Positions 47,183-57,802 of a DNA stretch of 64,000 nt are shown one piece after another. The position numbers were made by a program, and so were the translations under genes. Source of the DNA: Ashinkailepas kermadecensis (taxonomy: Eukaryota; Arthropoda; Thecostraca; Neolepadidae); the NCBI GenBank assembly GCA_034440615.1, contig JAOTOM010004388.1:214501-278500 (forward strand). The letters are read 5' to 3'. Positions within the stretch are counted from its first letter, which is position 1; each line of letters opens with the position of its first letter. Below the pieces are notes generated by a model. It had not been told where the DNA came from. It saw only the letters and a program-made list of their open reading frames with translations, and did not search any database.

Positions 47183-47579
47183 GTGTGAACGCGTCGGCGG
47201 CCGGCAGCCACCCGGCGGCCGCCAACCACACGCACTTCAAGCGCCAGAACACCGTCGACTCGGCCACCATCAAGGAGAACACGGTGCGGCTCAGCACGGT
47301 GGCCGCCTCCCGCGCCGCCGCCGCTGCCGCCGCTGCGCCCTCCGCGCCCGCCGCCACGCCCGCCGCCGCGCCTGCCGCACCCGCCGAGACGCAGGACGCG
47401 TCGGTCGCCACGCCGGCGGCGCCGCCGCCCCGGCCGCGCGTCACCAAGTCGGCGTCGGCGGCGGCGCGCACCATCGGCCCGTCCGGCCTGCGCCGCTCCA
47501 CGCTCGCGTACGACGCGAAGGCGGCGGCCGAGCCCAAGACGGCCGCCGCCGTCGCCGGCGACGGCAAGGACACGCCCGG
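47183..47579 (+). CDS. par-1: MARK/PAR-1 exon e8: spacer with RQNT motif and poly-Ala
   Basis: Codes residues 346-477 plus two bases. It begins GVNASAAGSHPAAANHTH and contains FKRQNTVDSATIKENTVRLS, the PAR-1 counterpart of the MARK RRNTY site. Then come Ala-rich runs (RAAAAAAAPSAPAATPAAA) and RPRVTKSASAAARTIGPSGL. Acceptor TCGACAG, donor GTGAGA, 397 bases, phase 1 in and 2 out. Coding GC is extreme. The donor is the first unit of a 39-bp tandem repeat, and reading past it meets TGA at once (47581-47583). Confidence 0.9.
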
Positions 47580-47790
47580 GTGAGATCAGCGAAGCGGTGG
47601 CGAGAGGGGAACGGGTGGGTGAGGTCGGCGGAGCTGCGGCGAGAGAGGAACGAGTGGGTGAGATCAGCGGAGCTGTGGCGAAATAGGAACGGGTGGGTGA
47701 GATCAGCGGAGCTGTGGCGAAATAGGAACGGGCGGGTGAGATCAGCTGAGCTGTGGCGCGAGAGGGGAACGGGTGGGTGAGTGGGTGGGT
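47578..47790 (+). repeat. 39-bp tandem repeat containing the e8 splice donor
   Basis: GGGTGAGATCAGC-type donors occur at 47580, 47619, 47658, 47697, 47736 and 47777, spaced 39,39,39,39,41. The unit is GGTGAGATCAGCGGAGCTGT followed by GGCGAAATAGGAACGGGTG. Confidence 0.93.
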
Positions 47791-48439
47791 TGACGTCACC
47801 GCTGGCTGGAGGGTTGACAGCTTGGGTTTAGAGGCGCGCCGACAGCGACATGTGACGCCAATTTCCCGCCGTTTGTGTGATGGCCGGTCGTTCTGCGACA
47901 GCGGGCGCGCCTGTGCATGACCGCCCCAGTTGTGTGGCGCAACTGGGTGTGGATGGTTCTGGGCGTCTGTCAACGCTTCCAGCAAAACCAGCTTTCCCGC
48001 CAGCCGTACTCGGAATCCGCTGAGACCCACCTATGTCAGACCTGGCATGACTAAACGCTGGGACTGGCGTAGCTAGTTGAAAGTCGGTCGGGCGCGTAAC
48101 TTAGGGAGCGTTGCCGACTTGTTGGGCAGTCAGCATTATCCGGTGTGTTGCGGTAATTGTGTTGTTATCGTCTGGTGGGTGGGTGGTTGTGACTGTGTTG
48201 GTATTGTCTGCTGGGTGGGTGACTGTGATTGTGTCGGTATTATCCGGTGTGTTGCGGCGATTGTATCTGTATTGCCTGGCAGGTGGGTGGCGGTGACTGT
48301 GTCGGTATTGCCTGGCAGGTGGGTGGCGGTGATTGTGTCGGTATTGTCTGGTGGGTGGGTGTGTATGACACCGACTGTCGGAATGGTTGGATGTGGGCGG
48401 CGGCGGCCGGTCCTGACTTACCGCTCTGACGGTGGACAG
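47791..48439 (+). other. Intron 8, remainder
   Basis: Bases 48130-48370 are a degenerate GT-rich tandem repeat (GGTGGGTGGCGGTGATTGTG, GTCGGTATTGTCTGG). The rest shows nothing assignable. Confidence 0.65.
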
Positions 48440-48613
48440 TGGCTCGTCGCCCCCTGGCGGCGGCGAGCCTTCAGCCGAGCCGGTCCGGCCTCCGGCCAAA
48501 GGCAGCAGCAAGTCGTCTGTCTCCTCCAACTCTGGTGGTGGTGGTGGTGGTGGTGGTACGGAGCCTCCTCAACCGGCGCCGGCGGTGCGACCCTCCTCCG
48601 AGCTGCGCCCCAG
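48440..48613 (+). CDS. par-1: MARK/PAR-1 exon e9: Gly/Pro/Ser-rich spacer
   Basis: After completing Gly478 it codes GSSPPGGGEPSAEPVRPPAK, GSSKSSVSSNSGGGGGGGGT and EPPQPAPAVRPSSELRP, then two bases of residue 536. Acceptor GGTGGACAG, donor GTATCC; 174 bases, phase 2 both ends. No family motif is conserved, so support comes from phase compatibility, splice sites and an open frame. The eight-Gly run is a pure (GGT)8 at 48534-48557 and could vary in length between individuals. The exon is a multiple of 3 and could be skipped. Confidence 0.78.
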
Positions 48614-48654
48614 GTATCCAGTCCGGCCGCCTGTCCGTCTGTCCGTCCGTCCGC

Positions 48655-48685
48655 CGCCTACCTGTCTGCCTGCTTGCTTGCTTGC

Positions 48686-48729
<44 letters not shown>

Positions 48730-48756
48730 CTGCTTGCTTGCTTGCTTGCCTGCTTG

Positions 48757-48799
<43 letters not shown>

Positions 48800-48805
48800 A
48801 CCTGC
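48655..48805. repeat. (TGCT)n(TGCC)n microsatellite
   Basis: CTTGCTTGC tetramers change to CCTGCCTGC tetramers toward the right, starting about 40 bases after the e9 donor. Confidence 0.95.
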
Positions 48806-49496
48806 CTGTCTCGCCTGTGGTGTTGCCTGTGTTGTCTGTGTCGTCCGCCTGCCTGTGCGTGCGCGTGTGTGCAGCGCCACACCAGTGTGGACTGCCCGCG
48901 CCGGCCAATGACGCGCCGGTGACGTCAGCTGCCTGGCTGACCTCGTGTCCGCGGACACCAGCCGTACGTCCTCCTGTCGCACTGCGTTTTGTACTGCCCG
49001 GCGTGCCCCACTTGCCCACTGCTGCGTCTTGCTGCGTCTTTCTGCCTGGTGTGCCACTCAGCTCACAGTGCCGACTTTGTGCCGCTAGTTTTGCGTGTCG
49101 TGTATATATGCCCGGCGGCGTGGTCTGTCAGCTCGGCTGGATCGATGCCTGTCTCGTGACATCGATTTAACGTTTTCTTACTGCTGTTTTTGTTGTTTTT
49201 ACTCCGCTCACCAGGTCGTGTTGGTTTCGTTTTATCGGCCCATGGCTTGGTAGTCACTATTTACCCTTTCCCGCTTCTATATTATAATGCGCCTACCATT
49301 ACTGTCCTCTCCATCCATGGCTACCGCTCCTCGATTGTGCACCTCCTCGATCCTACTCTACAACACCGTCTGATTCATTATATTCTCCTCTCCCCCTTTC
49401 TTCTACGCTTCCAGACTGGTCGCACCGCCTACTGCTCTGCTGTGCCGTCCGCTCTGTTCGTGCGCCCCGTTCCGTCCTGCTGCCACCGTCTGTCGT

Positions 49497-49745
49497 GACG
49501 TTCCGCGCCAGCTGTGCGGCGGACGCTGTCGGCCCCGGCCGACGCGTCGCGCATGCCTGCTGCATGCTAGTGACTGGCACCCCGGCGCGGCTGTCGGCCC
49601 CGGCCGACGCGGCACGCATGCCTGCTACATGCCTGCTACATGTTAGTGGCTGGCACCCCGGCGCGCGGCAGTCCTAGGCCGCGCATGCCTGCTGCATGTT
49701 AGTGACTGGCACCCCGGCGCGGCTGTCGCCGGCGCGCGGCAGTCC
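49497..49745. repeat. GC-rich tandem repeat, 3-4 units
   Basis: CGCATGCCTGCTGCATGCTA, GTGACTGGCACCCCGGCGCG and GGCTGTCGGCCCCGGCCGAC recur with variable spacing. Confidence 0.85.
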
Positions 49746-52179
49746 TCGGCCCTGTGCGGTGGCCCGCTCCGGCCGGCAGCAGTGCCGCTTCGCGTGGTCG
49801 ATTGGCGTCTGCCGCATGTTGTGCGTTGTGTGAGCTCTGTAGTTGGTTGGTTGGCCTCCACGCCAGTGTGAGGCCGTGCGGTGCTTCCGTGTGCAGGCTG
49901 AACGTGCCGATGCCAGCTGTGTGTTGGCTAACGATTTGGCGGTTTAATGGGGTGATTTGTGAGTCGGATCACCATCGATTCACCATTGATTTATCATTGA
50001 GGCGCCAATGAGCCACCATTGGACCACCATTCAGTCGCCTTTGGGTTGCCAATGAGTTGCCAATGATTCACCATTGGGCCAGTGCCGAATCGGCACTGAG
50101 CTACGATTAAGTTAGCCTTAGGTCACCGCCGAGTTACGACTGGGTCGCCATTGAGGCACGCTCTATGGAGGGATATAGCCGCTGTCAGCTCGGGCTGGGC
50201 CGTCAGCTGTGACTGGCGGGGCCGGCTGCGGCCCGCCCCTGCGCCGCCGCACGCCCACCTTGCCACGCCCACCTGCTTGCCTTCATGCTTCGGGCGGCTC
50301 AGGCACTCGGCCGCCGCCATAACACACACGGATGGAGAAAGCGTGCCCGAGCTGCCGTAACGTTTCCGGCGCCGAGTGCCCCCACCGGCGGTCGCTTTCT
50401 GGTGTGTTGGACGGTGGAGTTGTGTCCCTCCCATCAGTTCCGCACGTGGCTACTCCATGTTCTGACCCTGTGCATGCGATTTGGGTAAATGTTTAGCTGG
50501 GTCGCTGCATCGTGACGGCAGATGCTGCTCTCTCACTCATTGATTTCTTCGTCCATTTATGCATTCATTCATTCATTCATTCGTTGTTATATTGTGTGTA
50601 TGCACGCTTGTGTGTATGCATGGCACATTTATTGGTCGAAAAATCAACTCGGAACAATCATTTTGCATGGGTAAAGCAAACGTCTCCAGGATGCACGCGC
50701 CACGTGATAGGGCGTAGATGTCTACGCGTAATACAAACAGACGGGTGAAGCATGATGAACGACAGTAATCGCGGTACTGAAATGCAGCAAGCGCCCAGTG
50801 CTATTGATATTCAGTGGAAGGAGACAGAGCATCATGATCTAAAAGTCAACCTTGACTTGGAACATTGACTTAGGCATTATTTTCTTGTAGCATCCTCGGG
50901 AAGCTGGTCCCGCATGGTACAGGTTGAGTATTGAACTGAACGTTTTGCCAGCTCTGTTTTCAATGTCGGTGGTTCCGAGTGCATTGGGCTTGATTCGCGT
51001 TCTGTGGGTGACGTGAGACCCCCGTTTGAACAGTGCCGTAAATGTCAGAGTCAGAGTCAGATTTATTGAGGTCTCCACAATAATATGGCTTTTCAGCCCT
51101 CTCGTCAGTACATTGCTGTAAAACTATATACATAATCCTACTTCTCGTGTCAATAAACAAGAGTCAATTAAAAATCATCTAGACATAAGTCACACTTTAC
51201 CTGATGAATGTGGCAGGTGCAAGCGACGTGAGGGTGGCGTGATGGACGAGCATGGCATCTTTAGTGCAAATGACGTCATTTGCAGTACTGCAGCCAAGCT
51301 GCTTGATATTGGGAAGATATGACTTCTGAGTGCCGTTTCTGGTTGCAATGAGTGATGCCCGGGTTATTACTTTTTCATATATTCACTCGCTTCATTCGTC
51401 AGTTGTCTCATTCATTCATATGTTGAGACATCTGTTCTGTATTCGTGTATTTTCCCCTCGTCTGTTCCCGCATTTGTTCCTCTCTAGCACCCATCAACAA
51501 GAGTGCAGAGCTGTTCTTGAACGCTGGATGGGGCAGGGGGTAAATTCTGACGATACGTTAGGTACTTCTTACTGTTGAGGGGAGTTTTATCGTTGGGTGA
51601 GTAATGCGTTTTTCGTTTAATTATCAGATTTACTAGTTCTCAGTGCGGATAAGCTCTTGCTTGCAAGAGAAAGTAGCATGTCAAGTTATGCAACACAAAA
51701 AACGAAAAGTGCAACCACAAGTTTGTACCGTGTAACCACCCCTGTAACATGTCTTCGCAAAAACGGAAAGATTTGATTGATTATATAAAATCTGGGTGGG
51801 CGCTCATCCACACCAAACCTGAAGTGGCAACGACATCGCCGAAGACCCAGTGATTATCAAAAATTTCGCTAGCGTTGTATGAGAACGTTGGTAAGTCTTC
51901 TATAAGTCACCAATGTAATTGGAATCACTTTTTTCCGAAAGGCGTATTGTGAGGCTCCACAACGCTCAAAGTCGTGCAGGGGGAACGCTGAGTTTTCCTG
52001 TTTAAAGAACATCTCATATGTGGTTATTAAACGCAATCTCAAAATTTCCACCATTCACACCCATGATCCAAATCAGGAAAACTTTCCCGAATATAGGGAA
52101 CTTCGACATCAGAATGGTCCTAAAGGAATGAACATTTGTATACGGATCAGATGACGCAGACGTGAATACTGACAACAGC

Positions 52180-52803
52180 AGTGAACAGTTGTACAGGGCG
52201 GCGCAGCACCAGTGAACAGTTGCACAGGGCGGCGCAGCACCAGTGAACAGTTGCACAGGGCGGCGCAGCACCAGTGAACAGTTGTACAGGGCGGCGCAGC
52301 ACCAGTGAACAGTTGTACAGGGCGGCGCAGCACCAGTGAACAGTTGCACAGGGTAGCGCAGCACCAGTGAACAGTTGTGCAGGGCGGCGCAGCACCAGTG
52401 AACAGTTGCACAGGGCGGCGCAGCACCAGTGAACAGTTGCACAGGGCGGCGCAGCACCAGTGAACAGTTGCACAGGGTAGCGCAGCACCAGTGAACAGTG
52501 GCAGGGCGGCGCAGCACCAGTGAACAGTTGCACAGGGCGGCGCAGCACCAGTGAACAGTTGCACAGGGCGGCGCAGCACCAGTGAACAGTTGCACAGGGC
52601 GGCGCAGCACCAGTGAACAGTTGTACAGGGCGGCGCAGCACCAGTGAACAGTTGTACAGGGCGGCGCAGCACCAGTGAACAGTTGTACAGGGCGGCGCAG
52701 TACCAGTGAACAGTTGCACAGGGCGGCGCAGCACCAGTGAACAGTTGCACAGGGTAGCGCAGCACCAGTGAACAGTTGCACAGGGTAGCGCAGTACCAGT
52801 GAG
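52180..52803. repeat. 31-bp minisatellite, ~20 copies
   Basis: Unit AGTGAACAGTTGCACAGGGC followed by GGCGCAGCACC. Variants are C/T at TTGYACAG and GGCGGCG/GGTAGCG. Every frame on the minus strand is open, giving a 305-codon artefact. Confidence 0.97.
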
Positions 52804-53344
52804 CGATATTGTACTGCGCGGTACAAATTAGATGTCTGGATGTTTAATCGGGCAGTCGCGCCGGCGGATGTGGCGACCAAGTTTCTGCACATTGTGCATT
52901 CATTTGGAAGAACCGAAATTGTCGAAATCACGTCGGCGCTGCCTTAATGCTCTTCAGATACTTCAGATATAGTACTTCAGACGAAGTTACCGGGAAAATA
53001 TCCAGCCGTACTATATCCTCATTAATTTTTGGTGGTCGCTGTCGATTGAAAATGTGGATCATTTGAGCGGGAACTTCTGAGTCCGCACTTAAGCATGCTG
53101 CAAAAGTTCAAGGGCGTCACTCCATCTCGATCTGGAAGTTCAGAGGAAGTTGACCCGTGTCTATCCTTCACTGTCGACCTACTAACCTGCACTTGACCCG
53201 CAGTGACTTCGCTCTTTCTCTACCTGGTGGCCAATTTTGACTTCGTGCGAGCCCGTGCAATTTTTCAGGTTCTGCTTCATAGCGGTAGCAAGGCGGTCGT
53301 GCTCTGTCCGTGATGGTTTGGTTTGTCTCACTAGGTGTCCTGTT

Positions 53345-53655
53345 ACTGGCTGTGACCATCCGCGGCCGCCTGTAGTGGGTTGTGACCAGCCGTGACCGCT
53401 TCTGACTGGCTTTGACCGGCCATGACCGACTGTGGCCGCCTGTGACCGGCTATAACCTGCCGTGACCGGCTATAGCGGGCTGTGACCAGCTATGGCCGGT
53501 TGTGACCGGCTGTGGCCGGCTATAACCGGCTATAACCGGCTATAACCAGCTATGACCGGCCGTGACCGACTATGACAGGCTATGACCCGACTTTGATTGG
53601 CCGTGGCCGGCTATGACCGGCCGTGACCGCCTGTGACCGGCCGTGACCCGTGTTG
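53345..53655. repeat. TGACCGGCTA-type short tandem repeat
   Basis: 10-11-base units of TGACCGGC(CG/TA) run without interruption up to the e10 acceptor, so that the normal pyrimidine tract is replaced by repeat. Confidence 0.88.
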
Positions 53656-53658
53656 CAG

Positions 53659-53877
53659 TGGCAGCAGGACGGTGGGCGCCGGCCCGCTGTCGGCTAGCCC
53701 GGCGGCTGGCCCGGCGGCCGGCCGCGGCGCGCCCTTCAGTCGCAACATCCCCAGCCGGTCTACGTTCCACTCTGGCCAAACGCGAGCCGTCGCCTACCGT
53801 GTGGGAGGCGTCAGTCCGCACCACGACACCAACCGCACCTCCTTCTTCTCCAAGCTCTCGTCGAAGTTCGCCAAACG
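53659..53877 (+). CDS. par-1: MARK/PAR-1 exon e10: aPKC-type site and basic cluster
   Basis: Codes residues 536-608: an Ala/Pro/Gly-rich start, then NIPSRSTFHSGQTRAVAYRV, GGVSPHHDTNRTSFFSKLSS and KFAKR split across the donor. Acceptor GTGTTGCAG, donor GTGCGT, 219 bases, phase 2 both ends. SRSTFHSGQ matches the MARK segment SRSTFHAGQ, whose Thr (571 here) I remember as the aPKC site that causes cortical release. FFSKLSSKFAKR matches SIFSKFTSKFVRR, a basic stretch before KA1. Confidence 0.9.
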
Positions 53878-55276
53878 GTGCGTGCGTGATGTAGTGCATG
53901 GCCCCTAGGGGGTGAGGGAGGAGCCAATCGAGCAGGGAGCCAATGGGGCGTGTCGACTGGTGGGTCGGCACGCCCCATCCGTCTCAGTAAATCGGTAGTT
54001 CACGGTGCCAGTCGGCTAGTGGTCCAGCTCGGGAGCGGTATCAGCGCCCGAGCTGGCTCCGATGGATCCGTTGGGCCACTGACAGAGCAGCGGGCGCCAA
54101 ATGATCAAACCTGGTCGATGCGCCCTAAAACTCAAATAGCCAGCCAGCCGGCAGGGCAGATGTTCCGGGCTGGGTCGCCGTATCGCTGGTGAGCGGCGAA
54201 AGCCCGGCACTGACCTGGCGGGTAGTCACCGCTCCGCAGCTCCCCGGCTCCCCGGCTCCCCTGCTGGTCGGGGCGGGTGTCCAGCCCGGGTTCGGGTGCA
54301 CCTCCGCGGCGCGTCCGCCTGTCCAGCTGCCAGAGCGCTCCATGTTATCTCACAATTACACCGATTACTTAATACAGCGATAACTGACGTGCGAAACTAC
54401 GATCGAAAGCGCAAACACGTGTAGATAGCCAAATGGACAAACTTGTCATTGAATTCGGATTTAGACCGCGCTAAGCTTTAAACAGATCGCTGGAGTGAGG
54501 AAAGTATTGCACTATCTGAGTAATCGCGTGAGGAATTCCCAGCGCTGCCAGCAGGCCGAGTTTGCAGTGCGCAGGCGGCCGTGACTGGCTCTGTGCCGAC
54601 TGTGACGTGTGCCACCACACCGGCGGGGCGGGGCGGGGCGCGGCAGTCGGGCTGGCCACCTCTGGGCGGGGCGTGGTCGGCCCCGGTGGCGCGGCGACAT
54701 GACGTGCCGCCGACGCGATCATGTTCGGAGCTGGCGGTGACCATGCCGGCTGGTAGAGCACGTGCGACTTGACGTGTGGATGTGCACGGTGCGACACGGT
54801 TTGTCGATGTCAGGCTGGACCGGCCGACTGAGACCACCGGTCGCACCAGGCGTGTTGGATCCGGTGATACTGTCGACTGTCATGGCACCAGATGGATTCG
54901 AGTGGGATCCAACAACATCGCCGAGTATATTCAGTCAGTCTGGCTTCGTTTTATGAGGCTTACGTGCGTAGCAGTGACTAGGAGAATGTGTACACGGCTT
55001 GCACATTTTGTACACGGCTTGCACAACCGAGGTCGGAATTCACCATGCGTATGCATATATATATACATATTGGGACAGTCAAGACCTGTAAACAGAACCA
55101 CCCTCTGCGGCCCATGATTTCGCAGCTCCCCATTCCCACTTCGCGTGAGAGGAGTGGCTCAGCTCGGCTCAGGTCTGGCTTGCGTGTGTCTGTCTCGATA
55201 TCTTTTGGTGTAGCCATCTGAACTAACGTTGCACTCTCCCTCCGTCTCCCCTTCTCTCTCCTCGATGCGACTACAG
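53878..55276 (+). other. Intron 10 (1.4 kb)
   Basis: Contains an ultra-short retroposon at 54092, GC-rich sequence and a (TA) run near 55056. No other supported feature. Confidence 0.6.
54092..54149 (+). mobile_element. Ultra-short SINE-tail element
   Basis: GGGCGCCAAATGATCAAACC, TGGTCGATGCGCCCTAAAAC, TCAAATAGCCAGCCAGCC. The stem GGGCGC/GCGCCC is perfect. GACAGAGCAG before and GGCAGGGCAG after may be an eroded target duplication. Confidence 0.75.
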
Positions 55277-55324
55277 GCCTGGCGATGTAACTACTCCGAG
55301 CCCTGGCTGCCCCGCTGAAGACCG
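55277..55324 (+). CDS. par-1: Predicted 48-base cassette exon e11
   Basis: Between CGACTACAG and GTACGT, phase 2 at both ends, it reads R-PGDVTTPSPGCPAED plus a split codon, with no stop. It sits where vertebrate MARK genes carry small alternative exons between the basic FSK..KFxxR stretch and the KA1 region. It shares length, phase, ACCG|GTACGT donor and 26 of 48 aligned bases with e12, which suggests old duplication. There is no protein-family support, so it could be a false exon. Confidence 0.6.
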
Positions 55325-56355
55325 GTACGTCCGCCCAATCCGTCTGTTCTGCTCTGTCTGCCTGTCTGTGCGCCATTTGTCTGTGTACTGTGATTTCGTC
55401 TGTCTCTGTGTCTGCCGGCACGCTGTCTGCCTGTGTTCTGTGTTCCCGTCTGTCTATGTCCGCCTGTGTCCTGTGTTCCCGTCTGTCCCCATACCTGTCT
55501 GTGCTCTGTGTTTCCGTTTGTCCCTATATCTGCCTGTGCTCTGTGGTCCCGTCTGTCCATATCTCTGCCTGTGTTCTGTGTTCCCGTCTGTCCCTTGTCT
55601 ACCTGCACGCCGTCTGCCTGTGTTCTGTGTTCCCATCTGCCTGCACGCCTTCTGTCTGTGTTTTGTGTTCCTGTCTGTCCCTGTATCTGCCTGCACACCG
55701 TCTAGACGGTGTGCAGGACAGACGCGCTGTCAGACAGAACAGACAGACGCGTCTGTCTGTTCTGTGTTCCGGTATGTCTCTATGTCCTGTGTTCCCGTTT
55801 GTCCCCATACCTGTCTGTCCTCTGTGTTTCCGTCTGTCCCCATATCTGCCTGTGCTCTGTGTTCCCGTCTGTCCATATATCTGCCCGTGTTCTGCGTTCC
55901 CGGCTGTCCCTATGTCTGCCTGCACGCTGTCTGCCTACGTTCTGTGTTCCCGCATGTCCCTATGTCTGCCTGCACGCCGTCTGCCTGTGTTCTGTGTTCC
56001 CGCATGTCCCTATGTCTGCCTGCACGCCGTCTACCTGTGTTCTGTGTTCTCGTCTGCCCCTATGTCTGCCTGTGTTCTGTGTTCTCGTCTGTCCCTATGT
56101 CTGCCTACACGCAGGTGTTCGTTTGTCTGCATGCTCTTTGCTGGCCTGTTGCGCGTTTGTAAGCCAGTCTGTTTGTCCTGTGTGCTCCGTCCTCCTGCCT
56201 GCCTGTCTGTGTGTTTACCTCCACGTGTGTTGGTCTGCGTGTTTCGTCTGTCGCGTCTCTGTTTCTATCTGACTATGTCTGTCTGTGGCTGACTGACTGG
56301 CTTCCGTCTGCCAGATCTGAGACTAACACTGCTCTCTGTCTCTGCCCACCTCCAG
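55325..56355 (+). repeat. Intron 11: ~54-bp TCTG-rich minisatellite with a micro-inversion
   Basis: Nearly the whole intron is built of TCTGTGTTCCCGTCTGTCCC, TATGTCTGCCTGCACGCCGT and CTGCCTGTGT units (to about 56285). Between 55704 and 55749 the sequence is inverted, leaving perfect palindromes at both junctions (55690-55717 and 55734-55765). Confidence 0.92.
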
Positions 56356-56403
56356 GTCTGAAGACAATCCTGCGCCCATCCCGCCCAGACACACTGCCAA
56401 CCG
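56356..56403 (+). CDS. par-1: Predicted 48-base cassette exon e12
   Basis: Between CCTCCAG and GTACGT, phase 2 at both ends, it reads R-SEDNPAPIPPRHTAN plus a split codon. The acidic start SEDN and following Pro-rich segment fit the linker before KA1 in MARKs. Same length, phase and donor as e11. Either, both or neither could be included without changing the frame of KA1. Confidence 0.65.
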
Positions 56404-57161
56404 GTACGTGCTTCAGTTTCCGCCCGTGTAGCTACTGTCAACTGATGACGTGCTCTCGCTGCCATTTTATCCGGGCACCAATCGCCCGGCTATCGATGTG
56501 CCCCTAAGCCACAGTAATCCCGGTAAGCCTGCACCCCTGGTACCCAGCCCTCGCGTGCGTCCGCCTTCATCGCAGAAGATGAAGGCGAGCAGCTGATACA
56601 TCCTCGATAGGTTCAACTGTGTTCGGTATCTGTTACTGCTTTGATCTCGGGGTGCTTCATTTGTCCTGACTGGTAAAGATAATTTTGGATGAAGCGCCGG
56701 GAATCAAATGAATACACACGGTCGCCAGTTTAGTTCACCAGAATTTAGTCTATTTAGCGATGTTCCTGTGCGGGTGTCTTTTTTTCGCCCCGCCAGCCAT
56801 GAAGTTTTGTTTCGCTTTCTGGGTAGCAAAGATTCCCCTGCGTAACCCTCGAGTGCATTCCCACCTGAACAAAAAGTGTAAGGTGAAGGGGCTAGCCTTA
56901 CAAATTTTTCTTAATAATCAGTGGTAACCCTCCGGAAAGATCGCGCCTATCCACGCAAGTGCTCCCCTCCCGATCAAAATTCCTGGATACGCCCCTGAGT
57001 AGAATGGGCCTCGATGAATACCATAGGCACTCATGCGAGTGCATCGAAGCGAAGCACGTTCAGATTACAGACGAAAAAAAGAGGACATGGCAAATCCCCT
57101 GCTTTGGCTTCCTTCGTCGGATCCTGTTATTAGTTTTCTTACATAATTTTACAAACTTAGG

Positions 57162-57227
57162 ATGGGCGCTAAGTGATGAAATCTGGTCGATGTGCCTTAA
57201 ACCCAAAGTAACAAAAAAAAACATTAT
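57162..57227 (+). mobile_element. Ultra-short SINE-tail element with 9-bp TSD
   Basis: ATGGGCGCTAAGTGATGAAA, TCTGGTCGATGTGCCTTAAA, CCCAAAGTAAC then an A run. AAACTTAGG lies at 57153-57161 and 57228-57236. Its stem GGGCGC/GTGCCT keeps pairing mainly through G-T wobbles. Confidence 0.75.
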
Positions 57228-57635
57228 AAACTTAGGTGGTATGTTTCGCCATGAAGCTTCTTTTGCCTAATATTCCTGGATAATCTGACGGTAAGTTATC
57301 AAGATTTCGTGGGTGGAATCCCCTCTCCCGCACCGGCATCGGGGTAACGTGGCCGTACAGGTGTAGAGTTGCTTTTGTATTATGTTAGGACACAATAGAT
57401 GTCCATTGCAATGTATTTCTGATCAGAAGGTCGTCAAAAATGTATTCCTCCTGAAGTTCAAGTTAAAAGGCGAAGAGATGTGCGATTCGTCATTGGGCAT
57501 TGCTCACATTTCTCGTGCCGAGCTAGCTCCTCACCCGGCCGAGGGCAGCACCTGTGGAGGTTGGCATAGGTGGCAGCACCTGGGTAAGGTCGTGTGGTGG
57601 ATCTTGAGACTCTGATATGATAGGTGGGATGGCTG

Positions 57636-57697
57636 TGGCGCTCTTCTCCATGGCCGATGTGGTCGATGCGCCCTAAAGCCCTAATAACTAACTAACT
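57636..57697 (+). mobile_element. Ultra-short SINE-tail element
   Basis: TGGCGC ... GTGGTCGATGCGCCCTAAAG, CCCTAATAACTAACTAACT. The CTAA repeats extend the tail. No target duplication seen. Confidence 0.65.
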
Positions 57698-57752
57698 CTT
57701 TTCCCCTGTACGGTAAATGCAACAACGGCGCGCCGTCCGACGAAGCGTGGTA

Positions 57753-57802
57753 GGGCGCTGTATAACCTAGGCAGTTGATGCGCCCCTAAACCCCAATAAC
57801 AA
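57753..57802 (+). mobile_element. Ultra-short SINE-tail element, perfect 15-bp TSD
   Basis: A 50-base insert: GGGCGCTGTATAACCTAGGC, AGTTGATGCGCCCCTAAACC, CCAATAACAA. CGACGAAGCGTGGTA flanks it at 57738-57752 and 57803-57817. It has no head or body of the longer SINEs. Confidence 0.94.

Larger units (their letters stand above)
48614..53658 (+). other. Intron 9 (5 kb)
   Basis: Contains the TGCT/TGCC microsatellite (48655), a ~60-bp GC-rich repeat (49497), degenerate ATTGxGCCACCATTG units (49960-50150), an ATTC run near 50562, the 31-bp array (52180) and a TGACCGGC repeat (53345). Intervals 48810-49490, 50160-52170 (AT-richer) and 52810-53340 show no feature I can support. Confidence 0.6.

Noticed and set aside
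52014..52931. 305-codon minus-strand frame of LFTGAAPPCATVHWCC repeats
   Set aside because: Arises from the 31-bp minisatellite. Because 31 is not a multiple of 3, all frames cycle through the same peptides, so it is not a repeat protein gene.
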